Assembly (NCBI GenBank): GCA_022702545.1
Contig: JAHRBC010000006.1
Coordinates: forward strand, 1,674,001-1,738,000
Direction of reading: 5' to 3'
From: Phycomyces nitens
Lineage: Eukaryota > Mucoromycota > Mucoromycetes > Mucorales > Phycomycetaceae
DNA: 64,000 nt
In this document: in pieces, positions 1-10,893 of the stretch
Numbering within the stretch: position 1 is the stretch's first letter
Layout of the letters: each line of letters begins with the position of its first letter
Position numbers and translations under genes: made by a program
The notes under the pieces: generated by a model
What the model was told of the DNA's origin: nothing
The model's database searches: none
What the model saw: the letters and a program-made list of their open reading frames with translations, nothing else

Positions 1-572
1 CTAAGCTACGTATCTGCTATTTTGATAGATTTCTTTTTTCAAAAGGGCTATTTTAGTATTTCCATAATATAATCATATTCTTTGTTGACACGATTCTGCC
101 AATAGAGTCAACTTGTTGTTTGGAACCAAACTTTGAGAGAATGACCAATTTAGTTTCAAAATTCTGACGATAAAATTCTAATATTTGACCAATTGAAAAT
201 GAAAATGCAGCAAAGATGCTTTCAAACAAATTGAAGACGCCATTTGATACTGTATTTTATTTTTATTAAAAAGAGAGAGAGAGGGGGAACAATATGTTGC
301 TATGGTTTTGTACTTTGCCATGGGAACAAGAGCAGCGTGTCAAAACTCAAATGTTTTTCTTGATTGATTTTTATGGATAATTATAAGACTCCGCTTTATT
401 ATATACATGTATAAAATACCCAGTTTCGCAAGTGCAGATGAGCAAGTTTTCCTTTCTTTTTTTTTCCCTCTCTCTTTCTTTCTTTACTTTTGTTGATTTA
501 AAGTACTTTATGACCACCTACGAGCAGGACAACCAGGAAACATTTGTGAATGCAAAGTAACTATTAGACTAG
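1..572. other. AT-rich 5' flank, no gene resolved
   Basis: No coding segment can be defended here. There is a purine run (GAGAGAGAGGGGG) near 270-286 and a pyrimidine-rich tract near 450-490. The missing first exon of the RNF10-like gene that follows should lie in about 480-572, but the reading frame leading into position 573 is closed by a TAG at 570-572 and no convincing donor was found. Confidence 0.5.
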
Positions 573-2194
573 AACGATCTTGACTTCTTTATTGCTCACA
601 AAACAACTAGTTATCGCTTCCTAATCCACCCAGATTTTCGATATGACATTGACATAGTAAATCCAGACGCAAAGATTAACTGGGACTTTGTTGAGCAAGT
701 GGTAAGTAGCCAAGACTGTTCTGGTCTATAGCTCAATAATTATCAAGGTTGTGTCGGCTGCCAATTGCTCCAACTGTCCCGTGTGTCTTTCTACTCCAGT
801 GGTTCCACGAATAACACGATGCGGCCATATATTATGTCTATCGTGTATTTCGCAGTACCTTGAAGTTAAACCCGGCCAATACAGAAGGACTCGGACGTGT
901 CCTATCTGCATGAAGACCATTGAGAAAGTCGATTTACGATGCGTTACCCTCCTGGAATGTTCTGTCATCAAAAACGTATCCCTAAAAAATAATCCCCAAG
1001 CCCAAGACGAAAACGAAGAAGAAGAAGAAGAAGAAGAAGAGGAGATCAATGGACGCCACATAAAAGCTGGTCAGATACTTGAATTTTGTTTGATGCACCG
1101 AAAGTACAATACTGTATTTGTTGTCCCGGTCCAAGAGAACGATACCCCTTCTTCAAGTGGGTCCACTGGTCAGAGTGAAATTCCCTTTATTACCACCAAG
1201 GGTGCATTGGAATTCTCAAGATATGTTTTATCTACTCGCGGCCACATGGAGAGCGAATATGAAAGAGAGCAGTCGACATTGGAAATGGAAGCCATCGAGG
1301 CACTTTCGATCCAGAGTAACCAGTTGGATAGTCTTCGCAAGTGTATCAATGACATAAGTATATCGGCCGAAAAACTTGGGAGCCGATATAATTCGTCTGC
1401 AAATTCCATGCCACTTGCAAACAGCAGGGCTTCCTGGGCAAGAGGTCGACGTCGAGAAGCCAGCCAAGTAGAAAGAAGGATCACACGTGACTATTATTTC
1501 CATCAGTCTGTAGATGGCCAATATGTGTTTCTGGATCCTCTTAATATCAGTATGCTGCGACATGAATTTGGTATCTACCACAATTTCCCCAAGAACTTTA
1601 CTACGTTTGTGATTTCTATTAACGAGACAGTCGTAACAGAAGTAAGCAATAGCATAGCATAGCATAGTATGATTATCTTGGACATTCACAAATAGATATT
1701 ATTCTATAGGCCCTCCGTAAACGATACAAGTGCATTTCCCATTTGCCACTCAACTGCAACATCACATTTGCCCTTGTTGATTTGTGTGGTGTGGTATCCA
1801 ACAGGACACTCACGAATTTTGAAGGTTGGTAGTTGTGTACATGGAAAACGCTATATATTGACTTGGTTTAATTGGACGATCAGATCGCTTAGCAAAGCGT
1901 CTAGTAATACAGCCTGATGAAGAGGATGATTCAACAACAGATCCAGATCTTGAGGGTACAGATGAAGAGGCCTATGAAAATAGCCATGAACACAATCGCA
2001 ATTCGCGTGAATCCTCGCCAGATACAAGTGATAACCAGTCACCAAGAGAGCCACCCATCCCACATTTTTCTTCATCTTCACCAGTTGCTGAATATAATGA
2101 AGTCGAAGATACCGAATTGATGAATTATATCCTTCGATTGTCAGCCGCAGAATATGCAAGCCTTCAACCAACAAATGTTGGCAGAGAACATTGA
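573..2194 (+). CDS. RNF10/Mag2-like RING finger protein (5' end unresolved)
   Basis: Exons: about 573-701, 748-1641, 1710-1824 and 1893-2194, with introns of 46, 68 and 68 bp. All internal junctions are GT-AG and keep frame. The first visible exon ends in NWDFVEQV, directly before a C3HC4 RING (CPVCL, then TRCGHILCLSCI, then CPIC). This order is characteristic of RNF10 and yeast Mag2, a RING E3 ligase family acting on stalled 40S ribosomes. After an acidic Glu run and a linker come the conserved 'YYFHQSVDGQYVFLDPLN' block and 'RKRYKCISHLPL', both RNF10 signatures. The C-terminus is acidic and Ser-rich, and the ORF ends at TGA 2192-2194. The N-terminal block usual for the family was not found upstream: a TAG sits immediately before 573. 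The gene therefore either has a further upstream intron I could not place or has lost its 5' end. Family assignment is firm; integrity is uncertain. Confidence 0.75.
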
Positions 2195-3460
2195 GCCGCA
2201 AGGTGGTAGTAAAAGTGTACAATGTAAAATATTATATAATATATAAAATATAAAATATTGATAGTTAAAGATACAAGTAATGCATACATGTATACACAGG
2301 ATGTGATTTAGTCAACTATTAGTCAAATTGCATAAGCAGAACACATACCATACAATTCCTTGTTTGTCCCATTTTTTTTGTAGGCGAAGAGACTCTTTGT
2401 GTTCATTACCACTGGTCCCTATAGATTCCATGTATCATTTATCACTTAATTTAATAGGACTCCAAACAAGTAGTTATTTTATCAGGGGGCTAGAATCCTG
2501 GGGTTCATAAGCTCTGGTACGTAGAATGGATTAGGTGGTACATAAACGAGGCTTGGAAGTTTAAAAGCTCACAAGCGCTAAGCTGATTTATATTTCCTTC
2601 TCCTGTCCATTCCTGGTCGAGGGCTTGGGGACCCTTTAATTTGGTGGTCAATATAAAACGATCTCTTGGCTGCTGTATAAAGCTACATTTGGGGCCAAAC
2701 AATTCAAAAGTACAGTGGCTTGAATTAGAAAATAGAATCTTGAACATGATAAAACTTCTTGACAGCTTTAACAAGACCAACATTATTATTAATTATATTT
2801 TATTCATTCAATATCTATACTTGCCACCTTTGTGAGTGAGGGATCCAACTCTGACAGCCTTTACAATTCAATCACCAAGAATATCATGCCTCAAAAGAGG
2901 TGTTTTATACACTTGTGAGCATCTGAGCGTCACTCTTTAAGAAAGATGATGTGGTTAGTGGGAACAAAGCAGTATCATTATTGTAGTGAATATCTGCAAC
3001 TCCTTTAGTTCTGTATATCGTAGTATTGCTTATAAAAGTATGCACAATACAGCCAAGCTTGTTCATGTTGATAAGACATTCCTTTCAAAAACAGCAAGGG
3101 GTTTTATGGTTTGGTATAAAGTTCTTTACCAATTTTTTTTTTTTTTGGTTTTTGTAGTCTTTTGACTTTTTGTTCTGCTATTCTTTGTTGGGCAAGTAAG
3201 GATAAACTAGAGCCTATCTGTTATATTCCGGTAGGCTCTTCATTCCGTAATAGCCAAAGACAATTTACAACATCTTTGACAGTGTAGGTCGGGTGACTTT
3301 TGACGTAATTATCAATGGATTGTAAGGGGTTGAAATAAGCTTAATTTTATCACACTACAAAGGGTATCCAATTAAAGACATTTGAGTTCACCTATATCAC
3401 AGCTCTTATTTTAGAAATAAACTATATGGTATAAAAATTATTTCTCATCTTTTTAGTTAT
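2195..3460. other. Intergenic, no gene seen
   Basis: AT-rich sequence with short uninformative ORFs and homopolymer runs (T14 near 3132). No conserved protein segment or RNA gene was recognised. Confidence 0.5.
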
Positions 3461-3529
3461 ACAGGGTCTGGACAGAGACTTTTGATATTCAATTCAGAAT
3501 TCTATTTATTTATACATCTTTAACACTAT

Positions 3530-4520
3530 GTCTAGATTACAAAACGCTCGGGCCAGTAATATATATATATATTGCAAAAAAGAAAGAAAGAAAGAAAGAA
3601 TTGTGAATGAGCTTAATATTAACAGAATGAAAGCTGTAGACACGAAAACATACCACCTATCGCAACTTCTCGTATTCATAAAAAATATCCAAGAAAAATT
3701 GATCTGTTTTTACCAAAAAAAATTATACAGAAAGACCAAAAGTACTAACACTCAGAGAAGAAATACATTTTGTCTTGAACTTGTAGAATAAATCGGTACA
3801 AAACTTTGGGTGACATGATACGTTTTATGAAGGAAGAGACGAGTAGCTCTGTTTGCCCAAAGACCATTAGTACAACTTTGCATAAAATGAATATTCATTC
3901 ATGTGTAGCTCTTGAAAAAAAATTCTTGCCCAAGGAGTATATATTTAAGACACCGTGCTTTTACAACGCTGTAAATAATTGGGATACGCTAATGGGAATA
4001 TATGATCTGGAAGGACGAGTCCAAATTCATTCTCTTTAAGAATGGCTGCGGCTATATTTGGTGGGAGGCTAGTGAGAAATACCACCCTAACTACCTTGCT
4101 CCAAAGTACAAAAAAATAGAGGTATTTTTTATAGTATTGGAATGTATCTGGTTAGGAAGAGTTAGACCACTTTTTGTATTGAAGGATATGAATGTCAAAA
4201 AATATATATACAAATTATGGAAACCTATTTCTTGCTATTTTACAAGATTCCCCCAATGTTGATGATAGTCGCTACATACATCAAAAATACAATCTCATCT
4301 CTCATAAGGTAACCATGGCAAAATTGTGCAAAGAATATTTTGATCTGGAGGTTTTGAAGTGCACCAAGCAGCCCAGATCTCTGCCTGATAGAAACAATCT
4401 AAAGTATTTTGGATGATCTTTTGAGGATGATGTCTCACAAGCCTACAAACCTAAACGAGTGAAAGGAGGCTTTACAAGAAAGTTGAAAAATTGTAACAGT
4501 AGCTGTTTGTGAGAGATACC
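3530..4520 (+). pseudogene. Decayed Tc1/mariner-family transposase (copy 1)
   Basis: Three frames together give a Tc1/mariner (IS630 superfamily) transposase. A helix-turn-helix-like part runs over about 3720-3930 and shifts frame near 3790. It is followed by the catalytic-core block 'WKDESKFILFKNG' near 4000-4045, which matches the family W-x-D-E-[ST]-x-F motif, then 'YIWWEASEKYHPNYLAPKYKK', a domain-closing 'NMNAKKY'-like stretch, and a segment corresponding to the 'DNAPxHxA...LxWPxxSPDLNPIE' region at 4260-4410. Stops and frameshifts break every part, so no active enzyme is encoded. Possible remnants of terminal repeats share GACAGAGAC at 3473 (forward) and about 4784-4799 (reverse), which would make an element of about 1.3 kb, a normal Tc1 size; that part is weak. 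A related relic lies at about 13.8-14.45 kb. Confidence 0.75.
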
Positions 4521-5592
4521 ATAAAGATCTATTGCACTCTGTCATCTTTATTATACATATATTATTTATAAAATAGACATGTTTTTATTAAAGAGTCCTC
4601 TCAAGTCACTCATTTTCTCCATATTTTGTGATCCACTCTCATATATATATTTAAAAAAAGTGCCTGCTTATTCTGACGATTATATCTGGTTTTGTGACTC
4701 TGGAGATCTCTAGTATGTCCAATCCCACATTGTAGTATATAAACTTGTATTTGATATTAGAGTAAACAGACACAGTCTTTATGATCTGTCTCTGTCTGGT
4801 TTACAATTCAAAACTAAAGATCCCTCTCAAACCTTTCAAAGTCGTCTTTGGGCATTACCACCCCTCTCCTTTGCCATATATTCAATATAATCCACATGTA
4901 ACATAGTCCTATTAAAGTCAACTTCTTTAAGGATATACTTGTTGTCCAACATTGATTGTCTGACATATCCACATATCATTGACAAAAAGTTCTAATGGTA
5001 TTAGCACTAATTCTGATTGTTTATGTTCATCTGTGTTTTAATGACCTTATCCAGATATTTGAACGGGTTGCTTACATGTTAACACTGATAAAATTCCATT
5101 ATCTGTATTTCTTGGTTTCCTGCTATTCAACCTACAACTGAGCGCATGTTTACCTAGTATTCTATGCTCAGTTTTTCAATTCACTTTTTAATAGTTCCGC
5201 AGTTTATCTGCTCTTTTTTAATATTATATTATATTATTTTTGGCTCAACGGCTTGACACCTTGTAATAATAAAAATCCCAGAGTTTAATATAAAGAGAAC
5301 ATTTGGTGTGCTATAATAATTGCTTAAAAAGGGACACAAAAATGATTGAAAAATCACATGTTGATCAAGCATTGTGCTGCTTGATATAGTTTAGAAAAGC
5401 ACGGCCCTTTTTTTCATTCTTGATTACTTGCCTGGCTGCCTGTGCACGACTGTTTTCATAAATTCGGAATACAAAAAAAAGAGCATTTGTCACCATGGAA
5501 AGCTTTACATGGTCCGTTTTGTTGGTTGCTTAGTTACCTCAATTGAATAAATAAACAAATGCAAGGAGTTCATGTAAGCCATCATATATTTA
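4521..5592. other. Intergenic, no gene seen
   Basis: AT-rich DNA with no recognisable coding segment. The segment 5400-5590 is probably the distal promoter or 5' leader of the gene starting at 5890. Confidence 0.45.
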
Positions 5593-5632
5593 TGTGTGTG
5601 TGTGTGTGTGTACATATGTGTGTGTGTGTGTG
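5593..5632. repeat. (TG)n microsatellite
   Basis: Two TG runs are separated by TACATA. Both strands around it are open in several frames only because of the repeat. It lies about 260 bp upstream of the preferred start codon of the next gene. Confidence 0.9.
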
Positions 5633-5889
5633 CGGCTTTGTAAGCACAAGAAAACAAATGTCTCCACATGCTTGCCTACTTCCTGTTCTTTGTATAGTGT
5701 CGCACTATTTATTAAACAAAGCAAGAAAACAAATGACCTCAAGATGATATTCTTGCTCTTTACTTATTATTCTTGTACACCCACCTGCCTTTTCCCATTA
5801 TATACATGCTTTCTGTTATTTCAGCTCTTTCACACACTCAACTACTTTCTGTACTTGTTCTCTTGTTTTCTTGTTCTCTAGTCTCCACC

Positions 5890-7197
5890 ATGGCCACACC
5901 TCTCTCTCTTCAATTTCAACTCCTCTACCACTGGGAAGGCAGTGCACGTAATGACGATCTCAAGACTTGCATGTACCCAACATTCAAAGTCCATTTGAAC
6001 AATGTACCAATCTACCGATTGATCGATTACCAATTCGAATCACACTATATAAGTGCAGGCCAATTATGGAAAGCCAATGGGCTGACAATTATCGAAGGCC
6101 TTCACCTTTTCCAACTACACCCTTCTGACTACCAAGTTGATTTTCTGATGCCACTTTTCCCATTCTGCGATATCTGGGTCACAACTGAAAAGGCCAGGAG
6201 TATGGCAGCTAGTCTTGGAGTCGATATTGAGCTCGATCGATTACTTGACCCTGGCTTGGACCGGTTCTATTCTTCTGATAATGCTGCCCGAAATGAGATT
6301 GTTCACAACTGGAAGGTTGAATCGATTCCAAATGCCATGTACTCAACGCGTGCTTTGCTGGAGACAGAATTTGAGATGCCGGACCGATTGACAGCCAATC
6401 GCAAGATCCGGACGCAGATCTCCCGGCTTCGACAGCCCGGGATTGTCATGAAAGACAGACTCGAGAATGGGTTGGTGCGGTGGCAGGTTGGGACATACGA
6501 GCAATTTGTTCAACCATCGAGTCTTTCTGCAGCTGGCTTGGAGCAGCTAGAATCAGAAGAAGACGAGGCAGAAGGATATCCGCAGGCCAGCTCAGTGTGG
6601 GACGTTCTGCAAGGACTTTTGTGCGATCTTCAGACCCTGAAACGACAAGGTGTGACGACGAGTAATAATGTCAGAGAATCCCGGGTTCTGTCAGACACAA
6701 TGCTTGTCGGAAACATTCCACTCAAGAGAGAATACCTTGGACAGAGTGTGGCCCTACAGAATATGTATATTGCTGTCATGGCAGAAAAGATTTACAATGA
6801 GATCGAAGGAATGTCTACTGAATCTAGAGCTGAGCCCGCACACAAAAATACCAGTGATAATGATATTGATGATGATGAACGATCAGTAGACAAGGTGGCT
6901 GGACTGAGAAATGAGAGTCTAGGGTCCTTGTCAAGTGAATATTCGCTTGGGGAGCATATTGACCCGCAGATGATGCTCCACGATCGAATGGACTTTTTAG
7001 AGCAGAGTTTGTATCGTATGAGTCGCAAATCAAAAAAGAAGGTAGATGAGGTAGTTACGGGGCAACAAGAGCTGGAAAGCCAGGTACTTGCTCTGGAACA
7101 ATGGAAGACAAAGAGTGACCTTGCAAGGAAGAGTGAGCGGGTATGGATGTTTATGGTTATGCTGTCTATTCTGATCGGTAGCTGGGTCCTCCGGTGA
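5890..7197 (+). CDS. APSES/KilA-N-fold protein with C-terminal membrane anchor (Bqt4-like)
   Basis: Single-exon ORF of 435 aa from ATG 5890 in good context (CACCATGG). An in-frame ATG exists at 5773, but the extra 39 residues are hydrophobic and look like translated leader. Residues about 30-120 resemble an APSES/KilA-N DNA-binding fold: 'NNVPIYRLIDY', 'HYISAGQLWKANGLT', then 'CDIWVTTEKARSMAASLGV'. The middle is polar and acidic. Residues about 370-412 are predicted coiled coil, and the last about 18 residues form one transmembrane helix (VWMFMVMLSILIGSWVL) with almost nothing beyond it. APSES fold plus tail anchor is the arrangement of S. pombe Bqt4, an inner nuclear membrane protein that tethers telomeres, and its length (432 aa) is almost the same. 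The domain and anchor are seen directly; the Bqt4 role is inference, and other membrane-bound APSES proteins are an alternative. Confidence 0.7.
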   Translation: MATPLSLQFQLLYHWEGSARNDDLKTCMYPTFKVHLNNVPIYRLIDYQFESHYISAGQLWKANGLTIIEGLHLFQLHPSDYQVDFLMPLFPFCDIWVTTEKARSMAASLGVDIELDRLLDPGLDRFYSSDNAARNEIVHNWKVESIPNAMYSTRALLETEFEMPDRLTANRKIRTQISRLRQPGIVMKDRLENGLVRWQVGTYEQFVQPSSLSAAGLEQLESEEDEAEGYPQASSVWDVLQGLLCDLQTLKRQGVTTSNNVRESRVLSDTMLVGNIPLKREYLGQSVALQNMYIAVMAEKIYNEIEGMSTESRAEPAHKNTSDNDIDDDERSVDKVAGLRNESLGSLSSEYSLGEHIDPQMMLHDRMDFLEQSLYRMSRKSKKKVDEVVTGQQELESQVLALEQWKTKSDLARKSERVWMFMVMLSILIGSWVLR

Positions 7198-8410
7198 AAA
7201 CAGAACACAAAAGTACGAATATTTGCATAATAAAACAGTTTGTAAAAGCAGAACAATTGAAAGTAAGGGTTTGCAGCCATATTGTGTTCAGAAAGATTGT
7301 GCATTGGACTCAGATGTTAAATTAAGAAAGAAGAGCCAAAGGCAAACAATGCTGACGATGATTGTGTAAGAGTATCTTTGGTAATATCATGCACACGAAT
7401 GCAGCACAGTGAATAAGATTTCAATATACATATACATACATATATATATTGGCCATCAGGCTATTCAAATTAATAAGAGTTTCTATACCAACCATTTGAT
7501 CCGATCTGATAAAATCAATTCTAGTCTATGTAATAAGTTGGAGTATCTAAAATCAATAGTAAAACCAAAGCCAACTCCTACGTTTGGTCTGTTATAAGAA
7601 GCGATCCAAAAACATAGGTTTCCAAAGGTAATATTTTTCAAGTGCTGATTCGATCGATCTATACACTCTAATTTCACCCACACAATTACCGGGAAACATT
7701 AAAGATATGTATTGGCTTTCGAAGTGGCCTAAAACATGCAAGTAGGCAAAGGCATTATATGAAAACCGGCAGAGCAGAGCTATACTAATATAATAATAAA
7801 AAATGAAGCAGGTGAGATGTATGGTGCATTCGGATTTGGATATCAACTTTTTTACGTGCTTTTCAAAAGCCCAAGACTTTTGCAAAAATGAGGTTATAAA
7901 AAATCCAGTTATTGCGTTGAATAGCCATAGTATTGATTGATGTATTCCACGGCCCTATTTTCAATTAAATAGCTCTAACAAAAAAAAACATTGGTGCTTT
8001 AAAGATTTGCTAGTAAGAGACGGTTACATAGCAGAGATCATTTATATTTTCCAGTATGTCGGATATTAAATACCATTATTTTTTTACCTGCGGAGTTTTA
8101 TCAAACAAAATTGAAACAAATTCGACAAAAGTCGATAGTTAAAGCTAAATGAACCATACTCTAAAAGATGCATGCTGTTATTAGAAGGATTGGCTATGGC
8201 CATATAAAATGGTGCTGATATAGATATTTATCCAAAAAACTATACTAAAAACCAAATTATGGCTGAAAAATTGATCGATAGATCAATAAAACTGTAGATT
8301 CCAGAGCGGTTGCTTGAAAGATTGGATATCTATCATTGTTCTTATTGTTATATTTAAAAAATATCATTAAAACTGTGATGAGTCAATGCTTTAGATTAGG
8401 AAGAATGGGT
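7198..8410. other. Intergenic, no gene seen
   Basis: AT-rich sequence with a TA/CA-rich stretch at 7425-7450 and poly-A runs. It holds the 3' end of the Bqt4-like gene and the downstream flank of the TatD pseudogene. Confidence 0.45.
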
Positions 8411-9481
8411 TCATTGTAAATTACTATAGAATCGATTTGAATTATCAAGTTCAGAGATATTGTATGATATTATTGCTTCTGTAGAGGTGGGGGAGGGGGG
8501 ATTGGTGACAAATTCAGTCCAATTGGAATGTGTTTGCTGAACAACCTTTTCAATCGTCCACCCCTTTGCAGTTCCTACTTTGTGAGAAATTGCCATCAAG
8601 GAGTTGTCCAGTGAATCTGAATTGTTGACATCTGATTTGAGCAGAATTCTATCGTCAGGAATAGCCTTGATCAACTCATTCAATTTTATTATAGGTCGAA
8701 GTCTGGAATTGATAGCCATTGAAAAAAGACACATATATTTTGTAGCCACGTACAGACATGAATTGAGGTATTGTCCCAGGAGAACCACCGAATGAATGTA
8801 TACATAGTCTTACACAGGACTTATCGCCTTTTTTTTGCAGGTCTTGTGTAAAAGGCTTAACAGGTGCCCTTGACTTTGGACACAATGGGTGCTTACTGCA
8901 CGGTTCAATTGACGTGCTAATTTAAGCTGTGTTTCTAAAATGGCCCAATTGATGTTCAATGGTAACTTGGACACTAGTCTGGCGTACACCTTTCCAGACA
9001 ATTGATCCACCCCTGACATTAAGCTTGCCGAACAATCCAAACCAACCTCACCAACAAGAGCTGACAGGTCAGTCACCAATCTACTGTAGAGATTTGTATG
9101 TCAAACATCAAATGGAAAAGGCGGTTCCAATAGCGACACAAGCTCTTTTCTCTCTCGTCTGTATCGGGGCATTTTAATGCAGACTCGTAATGACTATCCT
9201 TTGAGCCCTCTTCAATCTTCTTGGCAGACACCCATGATGGTAATATGCCCAGTCTTCAATTGAGGAATCAGAGCGAGCTTATCGATGGCATCATGAGGAT
9301 GACAATGGGTATCGCACATATCTGGAAATAGAGAGGCATCTAAAGGTTTTCCAGTGTAATCTTCTTGGATTGTGTCTTGACACATGATGGATTCAAAAAA
9401 ATAGTGAATTGATAAAGGCGCGTTTTTGGGAGGTTTCAGGACATTTTTTATTTTGTTGGTTGCATTATTTATTTCATCCAA
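8411..9481 (-). pseudogene. TatD-family metal-dependent hydrolase pseudogene
   Basis: On the minus strand the whole TatD/Scn1 amidohydrolase fold can be followed, but only by changing frame. In order: 'MCDTHCHPHDA' (the metal-binding HxH motif), 'GHITIMG', a shifted segment 'YESALKCPDTDE', then 'ELVSLLEPPFPFDV', an in-frame TGA at 9101-9103 where the family usually has Trp, 'LVGEVGLD' (metal-ligand Glu), 'STHCVQSQGHL', a shift in a T/A homopolymer at about 8829-8836, 'CIHSFGGSPGT', a further shift at the A6 run 8722-8727, and 'IPDDRILLKSD' followed by 'AKGWTIEKV'. At least four frameshifts and one nonsense codon are present. No splice sites explain them, and two lie in homopolymers. Assembly indels could explain a homopolymer shift or two, but not the stop as well. 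The conserved residues still visible suggest fairly recent loss. Confidence 0.85.
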
Positions 9482-10893
9482 TTCAAATCAGCACATTGGT
9501 TATGAGTGTATGAATGATGGGATGCCGAGTGTGTTCCCCTAACCACTCCATTTCACTCCACGCCACCCCAACTTCATCATTTGTTTCCAAGGCCAACAAT
9601 TAACTAGAGTCTTCTTTCACATCTAATATATCACTTTAACCGTACGTCTTATTATACAGAATTCTCACCTAAGTCAGCACAGTATCTCTGGGATACTTGT
9701 ATTCTATCTAAAACAAAAAGCTTATCGACACACGACTTTGAAATATCGAGTCTTGTTTTTTTAATAGGGTCCCTGACCAAAGTTTGTTTTTATTATTTTT
9801 ACATGGCCTTGATCTTTATTTCAATATTAAGCATGTCTTTGGAGAATATTTATTATAGTATATTAACAAGCGAAAAAGAAAGTTTAAGTCAGAGGAATTA
9901 TTTTGTTGGTGCTGTTGGTGCTGTTGATGGTTATATGGCTACATCTAGTGCAGTTTCAATACAATTGGTATATTGTCACCAGCTGGGCCAAAGACTAGAT
10001 TTTGATATCAAATATGACTATGAGCAGAAATATAACATTGTAAAGATTGATATTTATTGATAATTCTTGGGGTGTTTACCAGAATCTATAATCCTGAAAC
10101 GAGAAACTGGATGAGATTATGTTTATAGATATTTTTTTTCACAAGTGTCATCAAGTGATAAATCCATCAACTTTTGCATCTCTGCCGACTTGGTTTCATG
10201 GGAACAAAAAACAAAAAAAAAGTAACAGCCATCCGGACATTTCCATCTATATTGTCAAGAACTTCCTTGGCTTAAAATAACGTTTTATTCACTTAAATCT
10301 CTAATGTTTTAGCCTGGCATTTGATGAGGCTGATACACTTTGGAGCATTGGGTTCTCTGGACCATATTCTCTCAAAAAGCCTTTATGTTTAGTCGTGGAT
10401 TTTATGGGATAATATAACAGTTGAAAATTGAGCATGACAGAGTTCTACCATATTAAAGCACTGCTCCAAGAGTCAAACAAATGGTATTGGAATACGAAGG
10501 AACATCAAAAAGAAATACAGTACTACTTTTAGAGGATTATATCAACAAACAAAACGCCACACATGATTTGAACCAACGGCCTTGCGACCTGCTGTTACAC
10601 TCTGTACCTACTCATAACAGCATCCAAGATATTCATGTCCCTATACATTACATGTTCAAACAAAATTGAAACTGTGATAGATATCACCATGGGTCTATAA
10701 AGAGATTGTCAAGACATTCTAAACAATAGAGTAGTTTATCAAGTGGATACAATTGATTATGTTTCCATGACTACAAGACAAATCTAATGTCTAGTACAAC
10801 ATCAAAAGCTATATAAAAAGATCAATTCCAAGCTCACCTAAATTTGTACTCTCTTTCTCTCTCTTTTACTTTACCTACAAACACACATCCTAA
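9482..10893. other. Intergenic; one unsupported 85-codon ORF and a B-box-like relic
   Basis: An ORF at 9803-10060 (+) has no recognisable domain and is not annotated. The minus strand near 10560-10640 contains GGTTCAAATC, a perfect Pol III B-box, with an A-box-like TTATGAGTAGG about 50 nt before it. No tRNA cloverleaf closes, so it is at most a tRNA or SINE relic. Pyrimidine-rich DNA at 10850-10890 is probably the leader of the Hsp70-like gene. Confidence 0.4.

Noticed and set aside
5773..5889. Upstream in-frame start of the Bqt4-like gene adding a signal-peptide-like segment
   Set aside because: The ATG at 5890 has the better context and the 39 extra residues look like translated pyrimidine-rich leader, although a secretory N-terminus cannot be fully excluded.
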